This document shows positions 36,035-45,287 of a stretch of 64,000 nt of DNA, piece after piece. Below the pieces are notes generated by a model. It searched no databases. It was not told the origin of the DNA and worked only from the letters and a program-made list of their open reading frames with translations. The translations under genes were made by a program, and so were the position numbers. The first letter of the stretch is position 1. Every line of letters begins with the position of its first letter. The stretch comes from Oceanobacillus senegalensis (GTDB taxonomy: Bacteria > Bacillota > Bacilli > Bacillales > Amphibacillaceae), in contig NZ_LT839648.1 in assembly GCF_900176885.1 (NCBI RefSeq), positions 1,329,049 to 1,393,048 on the forward strand, written 5' to 3'.

Positions 36035-36995
36035 ATTGATAGAAATTCTTTCAAACAATAAAGATCAGTACATCTCCGGACAAGATTTATCGGAAAAACT
36101 GCAGATCTCTAGAAGTGCAATTTGGAAACATATGAATGAATTAAAAAAAGACGGATATGAAATTGAAGGAAAGTCTAAAAAGGGATACCGAATTATTCAG
36201 TTTCCTAATAAATTGAGTGAGAATACGATTAAATGGGGACTAAAAACCAATTGGTTAGGAAAAGAGGTAATACACCGTGAATCTGTTAACTCTACCCAAA
36301 TTATTGCCCATGATGCTGCACGTGACGGGTTTCCAAATGGAACGATTGTTGTAGCTGACGAACAAACAAAGGGTAGGGGGAGAATAACTAGAAGCTGGCA
36401 TTCTAGGAGAGATAAGGGAATGTGGCTAAGTATGGTTTTAAGACCAGAGATTGAGCCTAATTTAGCCCCGCAGTTAACATTGTTAACGGCAACCGTTTTA
36501 GCAGAAGTACTAGAGTCCTACACAAACATAAAGCCACAAATTAAATGGCCAAATGACATCTTGGTGAACAAACGAAAAGTGGCTGGTATTCTAACTGAGA
36601 TGCAAGCTGAGCAGGATAGGATATGGTATGTGATTATTGGAGTTGGATTAAATGTGAACCACAATGAAAAGGAACTTTCTGAAGTTATTAAAAGAGAAGC
36701 AACATCATTAAAATTAGAGACCAATAAGGAATGGGCTTTAAAAGAAATTATTCAGGAATTTCTACATACATTTGAAAAAAGTTATGAATATTACTTAGAA
36801 AACGGATTTTCTAATATTAAGCGTAAATGGGAACATTACGGGTTTAAAATTGGTCAGGAGATATCCATAAAGACTTTTAATGAAGAATGGAATGCGCCTT
36901 TTTTGGGAATAAGCGAAGATGGTGCACTAGTAACTAAAACAATAGATGGTAATACAACAAAGCTATACTCTGCAGAAATTGACTGGTTTCGTTGA
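36015..36995 (+). CDS. birA: Bifunctional biotin-protein ligase / biotin operon repressor
   Basis: N-terminal winged helix (LSEKLQISRSAIWKHMNELK, about residues 22-41), followed by the ligase domain with the biotin-AMP loop KGRGRITRSWHS, the catalytic Lys region WPNDILV and KVAGILTEM, and a C-terminal SH3-like domain. So it both biotinylates acetyl-CoA/pyruvate carboxylase and represses biotin genes. Length 326 aa. No biotin genes are in the window. panBCD, which follow birA in B. subtilis, are missing. Confidence 0.95.
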   Translation: MESTRNKLIEILSNNKDQYISGQDLSEKLQISRSAIWKHMNELKKDGYEIEGKSKKGYRIIQFPNKLSENTIKWGLKTNWLGKEVIHRESVNSTQIIAHDAARDGFPNGTIVVADEQTKGRGRITRSWHSRRDKGMWLSMVLRPEIEPNLAPQLTLLTATVLAEVLESYTNIKPQIKWPNDILVNKRKVAGILTEMQAEQDRIWYVIIGVGLNVNHNEKELSEVIKREATSLKLETNKEWALKEIIQEFLHTFEKSYEYYLENGFSNIKRKWEHYGFKIGQEISIKTFNEEWNAPFLGISEDGALVTKTIDGNTTKLYSAEIDWFR

Positions 36996-37016
36996 GTAGA
37001 AACAAGAAGGTAGAAG

Positions 37017-37044
37017 TTGACGTCACATCGTTTCCTGATATGAT
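37017..37044 (+). promoter_or_regulatory. Candidate sigma-A promoter upstream of dinG
   Basis: TTGACG, 16 bp, TATGAT, just after birA and about 180 bp before dinG, implying a long leader. Confidence 0.5.
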
Positions 37045-37224
37045 GAAGAAAATAGATGTAGTAAGCCATAAATTTTATTTTTAAAATGTATGACAATGAA
37101 TAAAACAATGGAAAGTAGGAGCAACTATAATTAGGGCGATGTGATAGGGGATATACTATAATATTATTCATTTAGTGCCCTATATTTTTACTTCTTTAGG
37201 CTTTAGAAAGCTAGGTGGATGATT

Positions 37225-40026
37225 ATGAAAAATAAATATGTTGTAATCGATTTGGAGACAACGGGCCATTCTCCTGCCAATGATGATAGAATTATTGAAG
37301 TAGGGCTTGTAGTGATTGAAGATGATCAAATAAAGGAAACAAAATCAACCTTTTTTAACCCGAATAAATCCATACCACCATTTATATCTAATCTAACCGG
37401 AATCTATGACTCGGATGTAAAAGATGCACCAGTATTTCATGATAAAGCGGATAATATTATGGAAGCTTTTGAAAATAGTTATTTGATTGCACATAATGTT
37501 CCATTTGATTTAGGTTTTTTAAATGCTGAATTAGAACTAAATGGAAGAGAAAAACTTACAAATCCAATTATCGATACAGTTGAACTCGCTCGTATATTAT
37601 TTCCTCAAGCACCTAGTTATAAATTAGGACAACTGGCAGATTATTTGAATATTCATCACGATGATCCACATCGTGCTTTATCTGATGCAATTGTGACAGC
37701 AAAATTATTTTTGCGCTTAAAAGAAAAACTTTACACATTACCTTATGAAACAATCCATTATTTATTAAATCTAGAGAAAATGTTTAAATCTGACTTATAT
37801 GCACTATTATATAAAAGACAACAGGATTTAGCTTTTTCAACGACTGATGAGAGACTGGAATCGTTTCATGGCTTAGCATTTAGAAAAACAGAGTCAATAG
37901 ATGATATACCCCCTGCTGTTACTCAATCTTTTGGGGAGTATTTAGATGGGATTTACGAGGATAATGGAAAGTTAGAAATGTACAAGAATCATTATGAAAA
38001 AAGAAATGGTCAAAGAGAAATGTCAGAAATAATATATGATTCTTTCCAAGCGAAGGAACATGCTTTAATAGAAGCGGAAACTGGTACAGGAAAATCTTTA
38101 GCCTATTTGCTTCCAGCAATTTATGAGGCAGTCAAATCGAAACAACGAATAGTTATTAGTACATACACAACACAACTACAGTCACAATTAATGGATGAAG
38201 AAATTCCACTTATTGAGAAACTAGTAGACTTTCCGATAAAAGTTGCTATACTGAAGGGGAAAAATCACTATATTAGTTTAGAAAAATTTGCCCATGAATT
38301 GGTATCTAGCCAAGAGGATAATTATGATATTACACTAACGAAGGCAATGATTCTTGTTTGGTTAACGGAAACAGAGACTGGGGATATTGACGAAATCAAT
38401 CTACCCTCCAGTGGTTATCTTTTTTATAAAAAGATTTCAACAGATGCAGAAGGGATGGTAGATCCTCATTCTCCTTGGTTTTCGAAATCCTATTATCAAA
38501 AGGCAAGAAAACGGGCACAGCATGCCAATATAATCATTACAAACCATGCATTACTTTGTACTGATATTTTTAATGATTATCAGTTTTTACCGAGCTATAA
38601 GAGAGTTATTATTGATGAAGCTCACCATTTTGAAGACACCGCATCACATCATTATGGACTGAAAATTGATTATATGAACATGCAATACGTATTAAATCAA
38701 ATTGGTCATGCTGAGGATGACAAATCACTAGGAAAAATTTTAACGAATTATTCCATAGAACAAGACGAAATTTCATTAAAACAATGGGATGAAATGATTA
38801 ATTCAGCAAAATATGAAGTGGAAGAGCTTTTTTCTACATTATCCCATTACGTGTTAAATAGACAAGAGAATGTTAAGTCGGTTAGTGATATAGGTAGAGT
38901 CCAATACCGGTTTGATGAAGAAAAAGAGGAAACAACAAAATGGAATGGTATTAAAGAAATTGTAACAAGATTAACGTTTTATTTCCGTGATTTAATATAT
39001 TTTATTGCTGTGATTGAAAATTATTTAATCAAAACAAAACAAATTGATAAATATGACAAGGAAGATTTAACTGGTATCGCAGAGGTTTTACAGCATTTTA
39101 TTGATAGCTTTGAAAAGTTATTCTTAATTGAGGGTTCTGTTCCACAAGTAAGATGGATTGAGATTGACAGGAAAGGAACGAATAATACCGTTTATTTATA
39201 CTCAGAACCAACAGATATTTCGTTTTTACTAGCTGAGGAATTTTTTGAAAAAAAGGATAGTGTTATCTTAACTAGTGCAACATTAACAATAAATAAAGAT
39301 TTTTCATTTATTCAAAAAAGATTAGGACTTCCTAGTAATCGTTTAGTAAATGAAAAAATTCATTCACCTTTTTCTTATAAGGACCAAGTACAATTAATGG
39401 TACCAAATGATTTTCCTGATATAAAATATGGAAATATGGATGACTATATATATGCAACATGTGAAGCAATTTTATCATTGGCTGATATTACGGATGGAAG
39501 AATGCTTGTATTGTTTACTTCCTATGATATGCTAAAAAAATCGTATAAATTATTAAAAGAAATGCTGGATACAAATAATTACATGCTTATAGGACAGGGT
39601 ATAACTAGTGGTAGCAGAACAAGATTAAAGAAAAATTTTCAAACTTTTGATCAGGCAATTCTCTTAGGAACTAGCTCATTCTGGGAAGGGGTAGATATTC
39701 CGGGAGAAGACCTTTCATGTCTCATGATTGTAAGGCTTCCTTTCCAACCACCTGATCATCCTGTTTACCAAGCTAAGGCTAATTATATTAAAAAGAGTGG
39801 AAATAATCCCTTTATGGATTATTCCTTACCAAATGCAGTTATCCGATTTAAGCAAGGATTTGGTAGACTAATTAGATCTTCCAGTGACCGTGGAATTGTT
39901 TTTATCTGTGATGCGAGAATTAAAAAGGCTAGATATGGTAAATATTTCACAAATTCCATCCCTGAAGTACCTATAACCTACGATACAACCAATAGCCTTA
40001 TGCAAAAAGCAAAAGAATGGTTTTAA
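37225..40026 (+). CDS. dinG: DinG family exonuclease/helicase
   Basis: Firmicutes-type DinG. The N-terminal DEDD 3'-5' exonuclease domain has VIDLETTG at residues 6-13, HNVPFDLGFL and HRALSDA. It is fused to an XPD-like SF2 helicase region with Walker A AETGTGKSLAY and the DEAH box DEAHH; helicase motifs V-VI are at GTSSFWEGVDIPG and RFKQGFGRLIR. The four-cysteine Fe-S cluster of E. coli DinG is not apparent, as in other Gram-positives, whose enzyme acts mainly as a nuclease. ATG 37225 with AGGTGG six bases upstream gives 933 aa. Confidence 0.94.
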   Translation: MKNKYVVIDLETTGHSPANDDRIIEVGLVVIEDDQIKETKSTFFNPNKSIPPFISNLTGIYDSDVKDAPVFHDKADNIMEAFENSYLIAHNVPFDLGFLNAELELNGREKLTNPIIDTVELARILFPQAPSYKLGQLADYLNIHHDDPHRALSDAIVTAKLFLRLKEKLYTLPYETIHYLLNLEKMFKSDLYALLYKRQQDLAFSTTDERLESFHGLAFRKTESIDDIPPAVTQSFGEYLDGIYEDNGKLEMYKNHYEKRNGQREMSEIIYDSFQAKEHALIEAETGTGKSLAYLLPAIYEAVKSKQRIVISTYTTQLQSQLMDEEIPLIEKLVDFPIKVAILKGKNHYISLEKFAHELVSSQEDNYDITLTKAMILVWLTETETGDIDEINLPSSGYLFYKKISTDAEGMVDPHSPWFSKSYYQKARKRAQHANIIITNHALLCTDIFNDYQFLPSYKRVIIDEAHHFEDTASHHYGLKIDYMNMQYVLNQIGHAEDDKSLGKILTNYSIEQDEISLKQWDEMINSAKYEVEELFSTLSHYVLNRQENVKSVSDIGRVQYRFDEEKEETTKWNGIKEIVTRLTFYFRDLIYFIAVIENYLIKTKQIDKYDKEDLTGIAEVLQHFIDSFEKLFLIEGSVPQVRWIEIDRKGTNNTVYLYSEPTDISFLLAEEFFEKKDSVILTSATLTINKDFSFIQKRLGLPSNRLVNEKIHSPFSYKDQVQLMVPNDFPDIKYGNMDDYIYATCEAILSLADITDGRMLVLFTSYDMLKKSYKLLKEMLDTNNYMLIGQGITSGSRTRLKKNFQTFDQAILLGTSSFWEGVDIPGEDLSCLMIVRLPFQPPDHPVYQAKANYIKKSGNNPFMDYSLPNAVIRFKQGFGRLIRSSSDRGIVFICDARIKKARYGKYFTNSIPEVPITYDTTNSLMQKAKEWF

Positions 40027-40542
40027 TAAGTAAAAAAAGGTTGTTCGTGACACAAAATATGTCTCTTCCCGCAGGATCCGTGTATATTTCCTCCGCTAGT
40101 GCTATAAGTTCTCCAATCTTAAAGGATAAGTTTTCTAGCTATCATGAGGGGAATTGAATTGACTCTTCCGGGAAATGCACGTATCCTGTAGGCCCTTTAG
40201 TGGCATCTACTTCAAGGAAACTAAAGTCATGCACTAAAGTGTGCGACTGCCTAATCAACGTGCACTATCAGAACGATAAAAAAACAAGGCAACAAAAATA
40301 GCAAAGAAAAAGTTAGCAAAAAAATTACTGATGCAATAACTGCATCAGTACAAGGAAGTAATAATGGTGTGGGCTGATATTTTTGTTGAAAGTATAAAAT
40401 AAAGCAAATCATGCATAAAATTGGTATACTTTATTTGTGCTTCATCTTGTAATATCAACGTAATTATATTATTTGCATTTCTAAAAGGACTATGATTTAC
40501 AAATTTTGATAATTGAAGCAATATTATCTGGAGGGGGAAATA
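40027..40542. other. 515-bp intergenic region with inverted repeats, no gene seen
   Basis: GC-richer than its neighbours between 40070 and 40260. CAGGATCCGTG (about 40073) and CACGTATCCTG (about 40179) are near-complementary, and CTTTAGT/ACTAAAG arms occur at about 40197-40228. A minus-strand terminator-like hairpin lies at 40326. No frame with a ribosome site is visible until ypmA. It may be a decayed repeat or a lost minus-strand gene. Confidence 0.4.
40319..40350 (-). terminator. Orphan minus-strand terminator-like hairpin
   Basis: TACTGATGCA and TGCATCAGTA (40326-40335 and 40341-40350) form a perfect 10-bp stem with a five-base loop. Read on the minus strand it is followed by a T-run (A-run at about 40318-40324). 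No minus-strand gene lies within several kb on its 5' side (higher coordinates), apart from the remote ponA group. Confidence 0.6.
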
Positions 40543-40716
40543 ATGGATAATCATAAGGTTGAAACATTATCAACAGTCAAACTCCAACATTCGTCAGAGC
40601 TTTATAAAATAGTCGATACGTTAAATCGTACATTAAAGGATGATGATTTAATGTTTGGCTTAGCATTGGATGATAAAAATGAAGAGCAAGCGATATTCAC
40701 GATCTATCGGACATAA
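40543..40716 (+). CDS. ypmA: DUF4264 family protein YpmA
   Basis: 57-aa protein, nearly the same length and ending (AIFTIYRT) as B. subtilis YpmA, with the core SSELYKIVDTLNRTLKDDDLMFG (quoted in part: YKIVDTLNRTLKDDDLMFG). ATG 40543 follows a strong GGAGGGGGAAA site. The end overlaps the start of ypmB in another frame. Function unknown; conserved beside ypmB and aspB. Confidence 0.87.
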   Translation: MDNHKVETLSTVKLQHSSELYKIVDTLNRTLKDDDLMFGLALDDKNEEQAIFTIYRT

Positions 40717-41212
40717 ATGGTTACGGAGAAGTTTATGGTTGATAGTAGCTTTAATAATGATTAGTCTAATTTACGGAACCTATTTGTATAAAAATATTTA
40801 TGATAAAAAAACAGATGGTTTTGAGCAAACCGAAAAGATTATTCTAGAACAAACTTCCATTACTGAAATTGATGACATAGATTTATTTTATGGAAACGAG
40901 GCATATCACATTGTGGTTGGTAAAAACGAAGAAAATGAAGAAAAAATGATCTTTTATCCATTGGAAGGAAAAGAAAAGAAAATCACCACTGTCGATACTT
41001 CAGAAATTATCCCTAAAGAGGATATAATAAATACATGGGAAAAAAATTGCGAGGGTTGTACTCTCGTTAAAATAACACCAGCTTTAATTGACGATAATAT
41101 TTTATGGGAATTATCCTATCATGATGCAAAAAGCCGATATGTATTAGAATACGTATCCATATATAATGGTTCAAGCTTTGAGCAATATAGATTTGAAAGA
41201 ATGTTTAACTAG
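40679..41212 (+). CDS. ypmB: Cell wall elongation regulator TseB-like protein (YpmB)
   Basis: Bitopic membrane protein: a basic N-terminus, one hydrophobic helix (SLWLIVALIMISLIYGTYLY), and an extracytoplasmic domain with PepSY-like halves (HIVVGKNEENEEKMIFYPL and ENILWELSYHD-type, here DDNILWELSYHDAKSRYVLE). B. subtilis YpmB/TseB modulates PBP2A during elongation. The start is uncertain: ATG 40679 overlaps ypmA by 38 bp, and a TTG near 40739 with GGAGAAG upstream is an alternative but would remove the basic N-terminus. Confidence 0.8.
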   Translation: MKSKRYSRSIGHKWLRRSLWLIVALIMISLIYGTYLYKNIYDKKTDGFEQTEKIILEQTSITEIDDIDLFYGNEAYHIVVGKNEENEEKMIFYPLEGKEKKITTVDTSEIIPKEDIINTWEKNCEGCTLVKITPALIDDNILWELSYHDAKSRYVLEYVSIYNGSSFEQYRFERMFN

Positions 41213-41231
41213 AGGGGAGAACAATAAATTT

Positions 41232-42416
41232 ATGCAATTATCAAAAAGAGTGGAGACATTAACACCGTCTTCAACATTAGCAATCACCGCAAAGGCGAAG
41301 GAACTAAAAAAACAAGGTCATGACGTGATCGGACTAGGTGCAGGTGAACCGGATTTCAATACACCTGAATATATTTTAGAAGCAGCTCAAGAAGCAATGA
41401 AGAATGGGTTGACGAAGTATACTCCCTCCGGTGGAACGGTGGAATTAAAGCAGGCTATTGTTAAAAAGTTTGAAAAAGATAATGAATTATCCTATCAGCC
41501 AGAACAAATTATAGTTACCTCAGGTGCCAAACATGCTTTATACACCTTATTTCAGGTTATTTTAAATGATGGTGATGAAGTGATTGTACCTGCTCCTTAT
41601 TGGGTAAGTTATCCGGAACAAATTAAATTGGCTGGTGGAAAGCCTGTCATTCTTAAATCATTAGAAGAAAATGAATTTAAAATTACACCAGAAGAACTAA
41701 GAGCAGCAATTACACCGAATACGAAAGCAATAGTTATTAATTCACCTTCTAATCCAACAGGAATGATGTATACAAAAGAGGAGTTAGAAGCACTTGGTGA
41801 CATTTGTTTAGAACATGGTATTTTAATCGTATCGGATGAAATTTATGAAAAATTAATTTACACTTCTGATCAGCATGTTTCTATTGCATCTATCTCGTCT
41901 GAGCTAAAAGAAAATACTGTAGTGATAAATGGTGTATCAAAATCACATTCCATGACAGGTTGGAGAATTGGATATGCAGCAGGTCCGCAGCTAATAATTA
42001 AGGCAATGACAAGTCTTGCTTCCCATTCAACGTCAAATCCAACATCAATTGCTCAATATGCTGCATTAGCGGCTTATGAAAATGATGACCAATCTCTTCA
42101 AGAAATGAATAAAGCTTTTGCTGAAAGATTAGATGCATTTTATGATTTAATTACAGATATACCAGGCATTACATGCATCAAACCTAAGGGTGCTTTTTAT
42201 ATCTTTCCTAACGTTTCAAAAGCTGTCGAAATGAATGGTTTTTCTAGTGTAGATGAGTGGGTTAATGCTATTCTTGAAGAGGAGAAGGTAGCTCTAGTTC
42301 CTGGTTCCGGATTTGGTTTTCCGGAGAATGTTCGTTTGTCCTATCCTCTTGCATTAGAAGACCTAGTTGAGGCAGCTAAGAGAATAAAACGATTTGTAAT
42401 CAATCACCATTCCTAA
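41232..42416 (+). CDS. aspB: Aspartate aminotransferase
   Basis: PLP-dependent class I aminotransferase interconverting aspartate and oxaloacetate with glutamate. The N-terminus MQLSKRVETLTPSSTLAITA matches AspB; IVINSPSNPTGMMY and the PLP lysine segment NGVSKSHSMTGWRIGY are present. ATG 41232 gives 394 aa (B. subtilis 393). The in-frame ATG at 41166 lies inside ypmB. With hisC missing from the aro cluster, this enzyme or another may handle aromatic transamination (inference). Confidence 0.95.
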   Translation: MQLSKRVETLTPSSTLAITAKAKELKKQGHDVIGLGAGEPDFNTPEYILEAAQEAMKNGLTKYTPSGGTVELKQAIVKKFEKDNELSYQPEQIIVTSGAKHALYTLFQVILNDGDEVIVPAPYWVSYPEQIKLAGGKPVILKSLEENEFKITPEELRAAITPNTKAIVINSPSNPTGMMYTKEELEALGDICLEHGILIVSDEIYEKLIYTSDQHVSIASISSELKENTVVINGVSKSHSMTGWRIGYAAGPQLIIKAMTSLASHSTSNPTSIAQYAALAAYENDDQSLQEMNKAFAERLDAFYDLITDIPGITCIKPKGAFYIFPNVSKAVEMNGFSSVDEWVNAILEEEKVALVPGSGFGFPENVRLSYPLALEDLVEAAKRIKRFVINHHS

Positions 42417-42446
42417 GAAAAGGTAAGACGGAGGTATTATTTTTCA

Positions 42447-43739
42447 ATGAAGACGACTATATCGCAAGTATCAAAACATCTAGAAGAAACAGTAACAATT
42501 GGTGCGTGGTTATCTAATAAACGTTCAAGTGGAAAAATTGCATTTTTACAGCTTCGCGATGGAACTGGATTCATGCAGGGTGTTGTAGTTAAAAATGACG
42601 TATCGGACGAAACATTTCAACGTGCCAAAAATCTAACACAGGAAACATCAATGTATGTAACTGGAAAAATTGTGGAAGACACGCGTTCACCTTTCGGCTA
42701 TGAAATGCAGGTGAGTGACATTCAAGTTATTCATGAGGCTGTTGATTATCCGATTACACCTAAAGCTCATGGAACGGAATTTTTAATGGATCATCGTCAT
42801 TTATGGCTACGCTCCAAAAAACAGCATGCGATCATGAAAGTTCGTAATGAAATTATTCGTGCAACCTACCAATTCTTTAATGATAATGGGTTTGTAAAGG
42901 TGGATCCGCCAATCCTTACAGGGTCGTCTGCGGAAGGGACTACTGAGTTATTCCATACGAAATATTTTGATGAAGAGGCATATTTGTCTCAAAGTGGACA
43001 GCTATATATGGAAGCTGCAGCAATGGCACTTGGAAAAGTCTTTTCCTTTGGTCCTACATTTAGGGCAGAAAAGTCGAAAACACGCAGACATTTAATTGAA
43101 TTCTGGATGATTGAGCCGGAGATGGCATTTGTTGAACATGAGGAAAGCTTAGAAATTCAGGAAAACTATGTAAATTATGTTGTTCAATCCGTTTTGGAAA
43201 ATTGTAAATTAGAATTAGGAGTACTAGAACGTGATACATCTGAACTTGAAAAAGTAAAAGCACCTTTCCCAAGAATAACCTATGATGATGCCATTAAACT
43301 TCTTAAAGAAAAAGGATTTGATGATATTGAATGGGGAGAGGACTTTGGTGCTCCGCATGAAACAGCAATTGCCGAAAGCTTTGATAAGCCGGTATTTATA
43401 ACGAACTACCCTACAGAAATAAAAGCATTTTATATGCAACCACATCCGAATCGTCCTGAGGTAGTCTTATGTGCAGATTTAATTGCACCGGAAGGCTATG
43501 GAGAGATAATAGGTGGTTCGGAGCGTATTAATGATTTAGAATTAATGAAAGAGCGTTATGAACAACATGGTTTAACAGGGGAAGCCTATAAATGGTACTT
43601 AGAACTCTCTCAATATGGTAGTGTTCCACATTCAGGATTCGGTTTAGGCTTAGAAAGAACAGTTGCATGGATTTCAGGAGTAGACCATGTCAGAGAAACA
43701 ATTCCATTCCCAAGATTATTAAATCGTTTGTATCCATAA
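42447..43739 (+). CDS. asnS: Asparaginyl-tRNA synthetase
   Basis: Class IIb synthetase charging tRNA-Asn. An N-terminal OB-fold anticodon-binding domain (about residues 15-100) is followed by the catalytic core with motif 2 [20 protein letters not shown] and motif 3 [26 protein letters not shown] is the AsnRS-type loop. Length 430 aa. It follows aspB by 30 bp, as in B. subtilis. Confidence 0.96.
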   Translation: MKTTISQVSKHLEETVTIGAWLSNKRSSGKIAFLQLRDGTGFMQGVVVKNDVSDETFQRAKNLTQETSMYVTGKIVEDTRSPFGYEMQVSDIQVIHEAVDYPITPKAHGTEFLMDHRHLWLRSKKQHAIMKVRNEIIRATYQFFNDNGFVKVDPPILTGSSAEGTTELFHTKYFDEEAYLSQSGQLYMEAAAMALGKVFSFGPTFRAEKSKTRRHLIEFWMIEPEMAFVEHEESLEIQENYVNYVVQSVLENCKLELGVLERDTSELEKVKAPFPRITYDDAIKLLKEKGFDDIEWGEDFGAPHETAIAESFDKPVFITNYPTEIKAFYMQPHPNRPEVVLCADLIAPEGYGEIIGGSERINDLELMKERYEQHGLTGEAYKWYLELSQYGSVPHSGFGLGLERTVAWISGVDHVRETIPFPRLLNRLYP

Positions 43740-43782
43740 CATAAATAGGTAAATAATATATTGCTTATAATTTAATAAAATA

Positions 43783-43810
43783 AATCCCTTGCATATGCAA
43801 GGGATTTTCA
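43783..43810 (+). terminator. Terminator after asnS
   Basis: AATCCCTTGC and GCAAGGGATT form a perfect 10-bp stem around ATAT, followed by TTC ATTT. Confidence 0.85.
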
Positions 43811-43889
43811 TTTGTACATTAAGAAAGACGTTCTAAGAGTTAAGAGAAATTTACTAGATTTTGTTATACTATGAATGAGGTGTCTATCC

Positions 43890-44582
43890 ATGTCTAAATC
43901 AATTCCATATCAACAATTTTTTCTTGACCAACTACTTGTTCCTAATAAATTATTAACAACCTATAAGGAACTTGAATTGGATGAAAAGGAAGTTGTAGTT
44001 ATTATTCAATTGTTATATTTCATAAAGGAGAATATCGACTTTCCGACTCCAAGTGACATTGCAAATCATATGACAATTGATGAAAAAGAATGTGCGCAAA
44101 TCTTACGGAAGCTTGTACAAAAAAATGTTTTATCTATAGAACAGCTAGAAAATGAACAGCATATATTAAGTGAATCTTATTCACTAAATCCGCTTTTTGA
44201 AAGACTGTATTTCACAGAGGAAAAAAAGGATGAAGAAATTCAGGCAGATGGTAGTATTTTTATTCTATTTGAACAAGAATTCGGAAGGCCGTTATCCCCT
44301 TTTGAAATAGAGATGGTGAATAGCTGGCTTGATGAGGATAAAATTGAACCAGCACTTATCAAAGCTGGTTTACGTGAATCTGTGTTAATGGGAAAACTGA
44401 ATTTTAAATATATAGACCGTATTCTTAGAGAGTGGAAGAAAAAAGGAATTCATACGGTTGAACAGGCTAGGAATGCTAGTAAGAACTTTCATCAAAATAA
44501 ACAGGGGTTAGCCCCGAAACAGGAACCGACTAAAAAAAGAGACACATCCATTTATTATAACTGGTTAGAGGGGGAAGATTAA
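43890..44582 (+). CDS. dnaD: DNA replication initiation protein DnaD
   Basis: Primosomal protein that helps load the helicase at oriC and during restart. The N-terminal winged helix (residues about 1-100) contains FPTPSDIANHMTIDEKEC; the C-terminal DnaB/DnaD domain (about 130-200) carries LNFKYIDRILREWKKKGI, the YxxxIxxxW motif. A basic tail follows. ATG 43890 with GAGGTG seven bases upstream gives 230 aa. It overlaps no gene and is followed after one base by nth. Confidence 0.94.
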   Translation: MSKSIPYQQFFLDQLLVPNKLLTTYKELELDEKEVVVIIQLLYFIKENIDFPTPSDIANHMTIDEKECAQILRKLVQKNVLSIEQLENEQHILSESYSLNPLFERLYFTEEKKDEEIQADGSIFILFEQEFGRPLSPFEIEMVNSWLDEDKIEPALIKAGLRESVLMGKLNFKYIDRILREWKKKGIHTVEQARNASKNFHQNKQGLAPKQEPTKKRDTSIYYNWLEGED

Positions 44583-44583
44583 T

Positions 44584-45252
44584 GTGTTAAACAAAAAGCA
44601 AATAAGATATTGTTTAGACCAAATGGCAGAGATGTTTCCAGATGCAAAAGGGGAATTGAATCATTCCAATCCGTTTGAATTAGTAATAGCGGTATTGCTT
44701 TCTGCACAGTGTACGGATAAGTTAGTTAATAAAGTAACAGCGGATTTATTTAAAAAGTACAAATCACCAGAAGATTATTTATCCGTTACATTAGAGGAAT
44801 TGCAAAACGATATTAAATCAATTGGTTTATATCGAAATAAGGCAAAAAATATTCGAAAACTTTGTCAGGTTCTAATTGATGAATATGATGGGGAAGTACC
44901 AAGTAGTAAAAATGAGTTAATGAAATTAGCGGGGGTAGGAAGAAAAACAGCTAATGTAGTTGCTTCGATTGCGTTTAATGAACCAGCGATTGCAGTGGAT
45001 ACACATGTAGAACGCGTTTCAAAAAGGTTAGGGATTTGTAGATGGAAGGATTCTGTTATCGAAGTAGAGGAAACGTTAATGCGTAAAGTACCAAAGGATG
45101 AATGGAGTGTTACGCATCACCGGATGATATTCTTTGGGAGGTATCACTGTAAGGCAAGAAATCCTAATTGCCCAGAATGCCCATTATTGGATTTGTGTAG
45201 GGAAGGGCAAAAGCGAATGAAGAAAAGAGGAAAGCTGGAAAACGTAAAATAG
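44584..45252 (+). CDS. nth: Endonuclease III
   Basis: Base-excision DNA glycosylase/AP lyase removing oxidised pyrimidines. The helix-hairpin-helix LAGVGRKTANVVAS holds the catalytic Lys, AVDTHVERVSKRLG the catalytic Asp, and CKARNPNCPECPLLDLC gives the C-X6-C-X2-C-X5-C 4Fe-4S site. Length 222 aa. It starts at GTG 44584 with GAGGGGGA upstream. In B. subtilis ypoC follows; here the next gene is ponA on the other strand. Confidence 0.96.
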   Translation: MLNKKQIRYCLDQMAEMFPDAKGELNHSNPFELVIAVLLSAQCTDKLVNKVTADLFKKYKSPEDYLSVTLEELQNDIKSIGLYRNKAKNIRKLCQVLIDEYDGEVPSSKNELMKLAGVGRKTANVVASIAFNEPAIAVDTHVERVSKRLGICRWKDSVIEVEETLMRKVPKDEWSVTHHRMIFFGRYHCKARNPNCPECPLLDLCREGQKRMKKRGKLENVK

Positions 45253-45287
45253 GTCAACTCTTCTAAAAGAGTTGACCTATTTTTTAT
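45247..45287. terminator. Bidirectional terminator between nth and ponA
   Basis: AATAGGTCAACTCTT and AAGAGTTGACCTATT pair with a four-base loop. T-runs occur on both strands, and it overlaps both stop codon regions. Confidence 0.9.
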
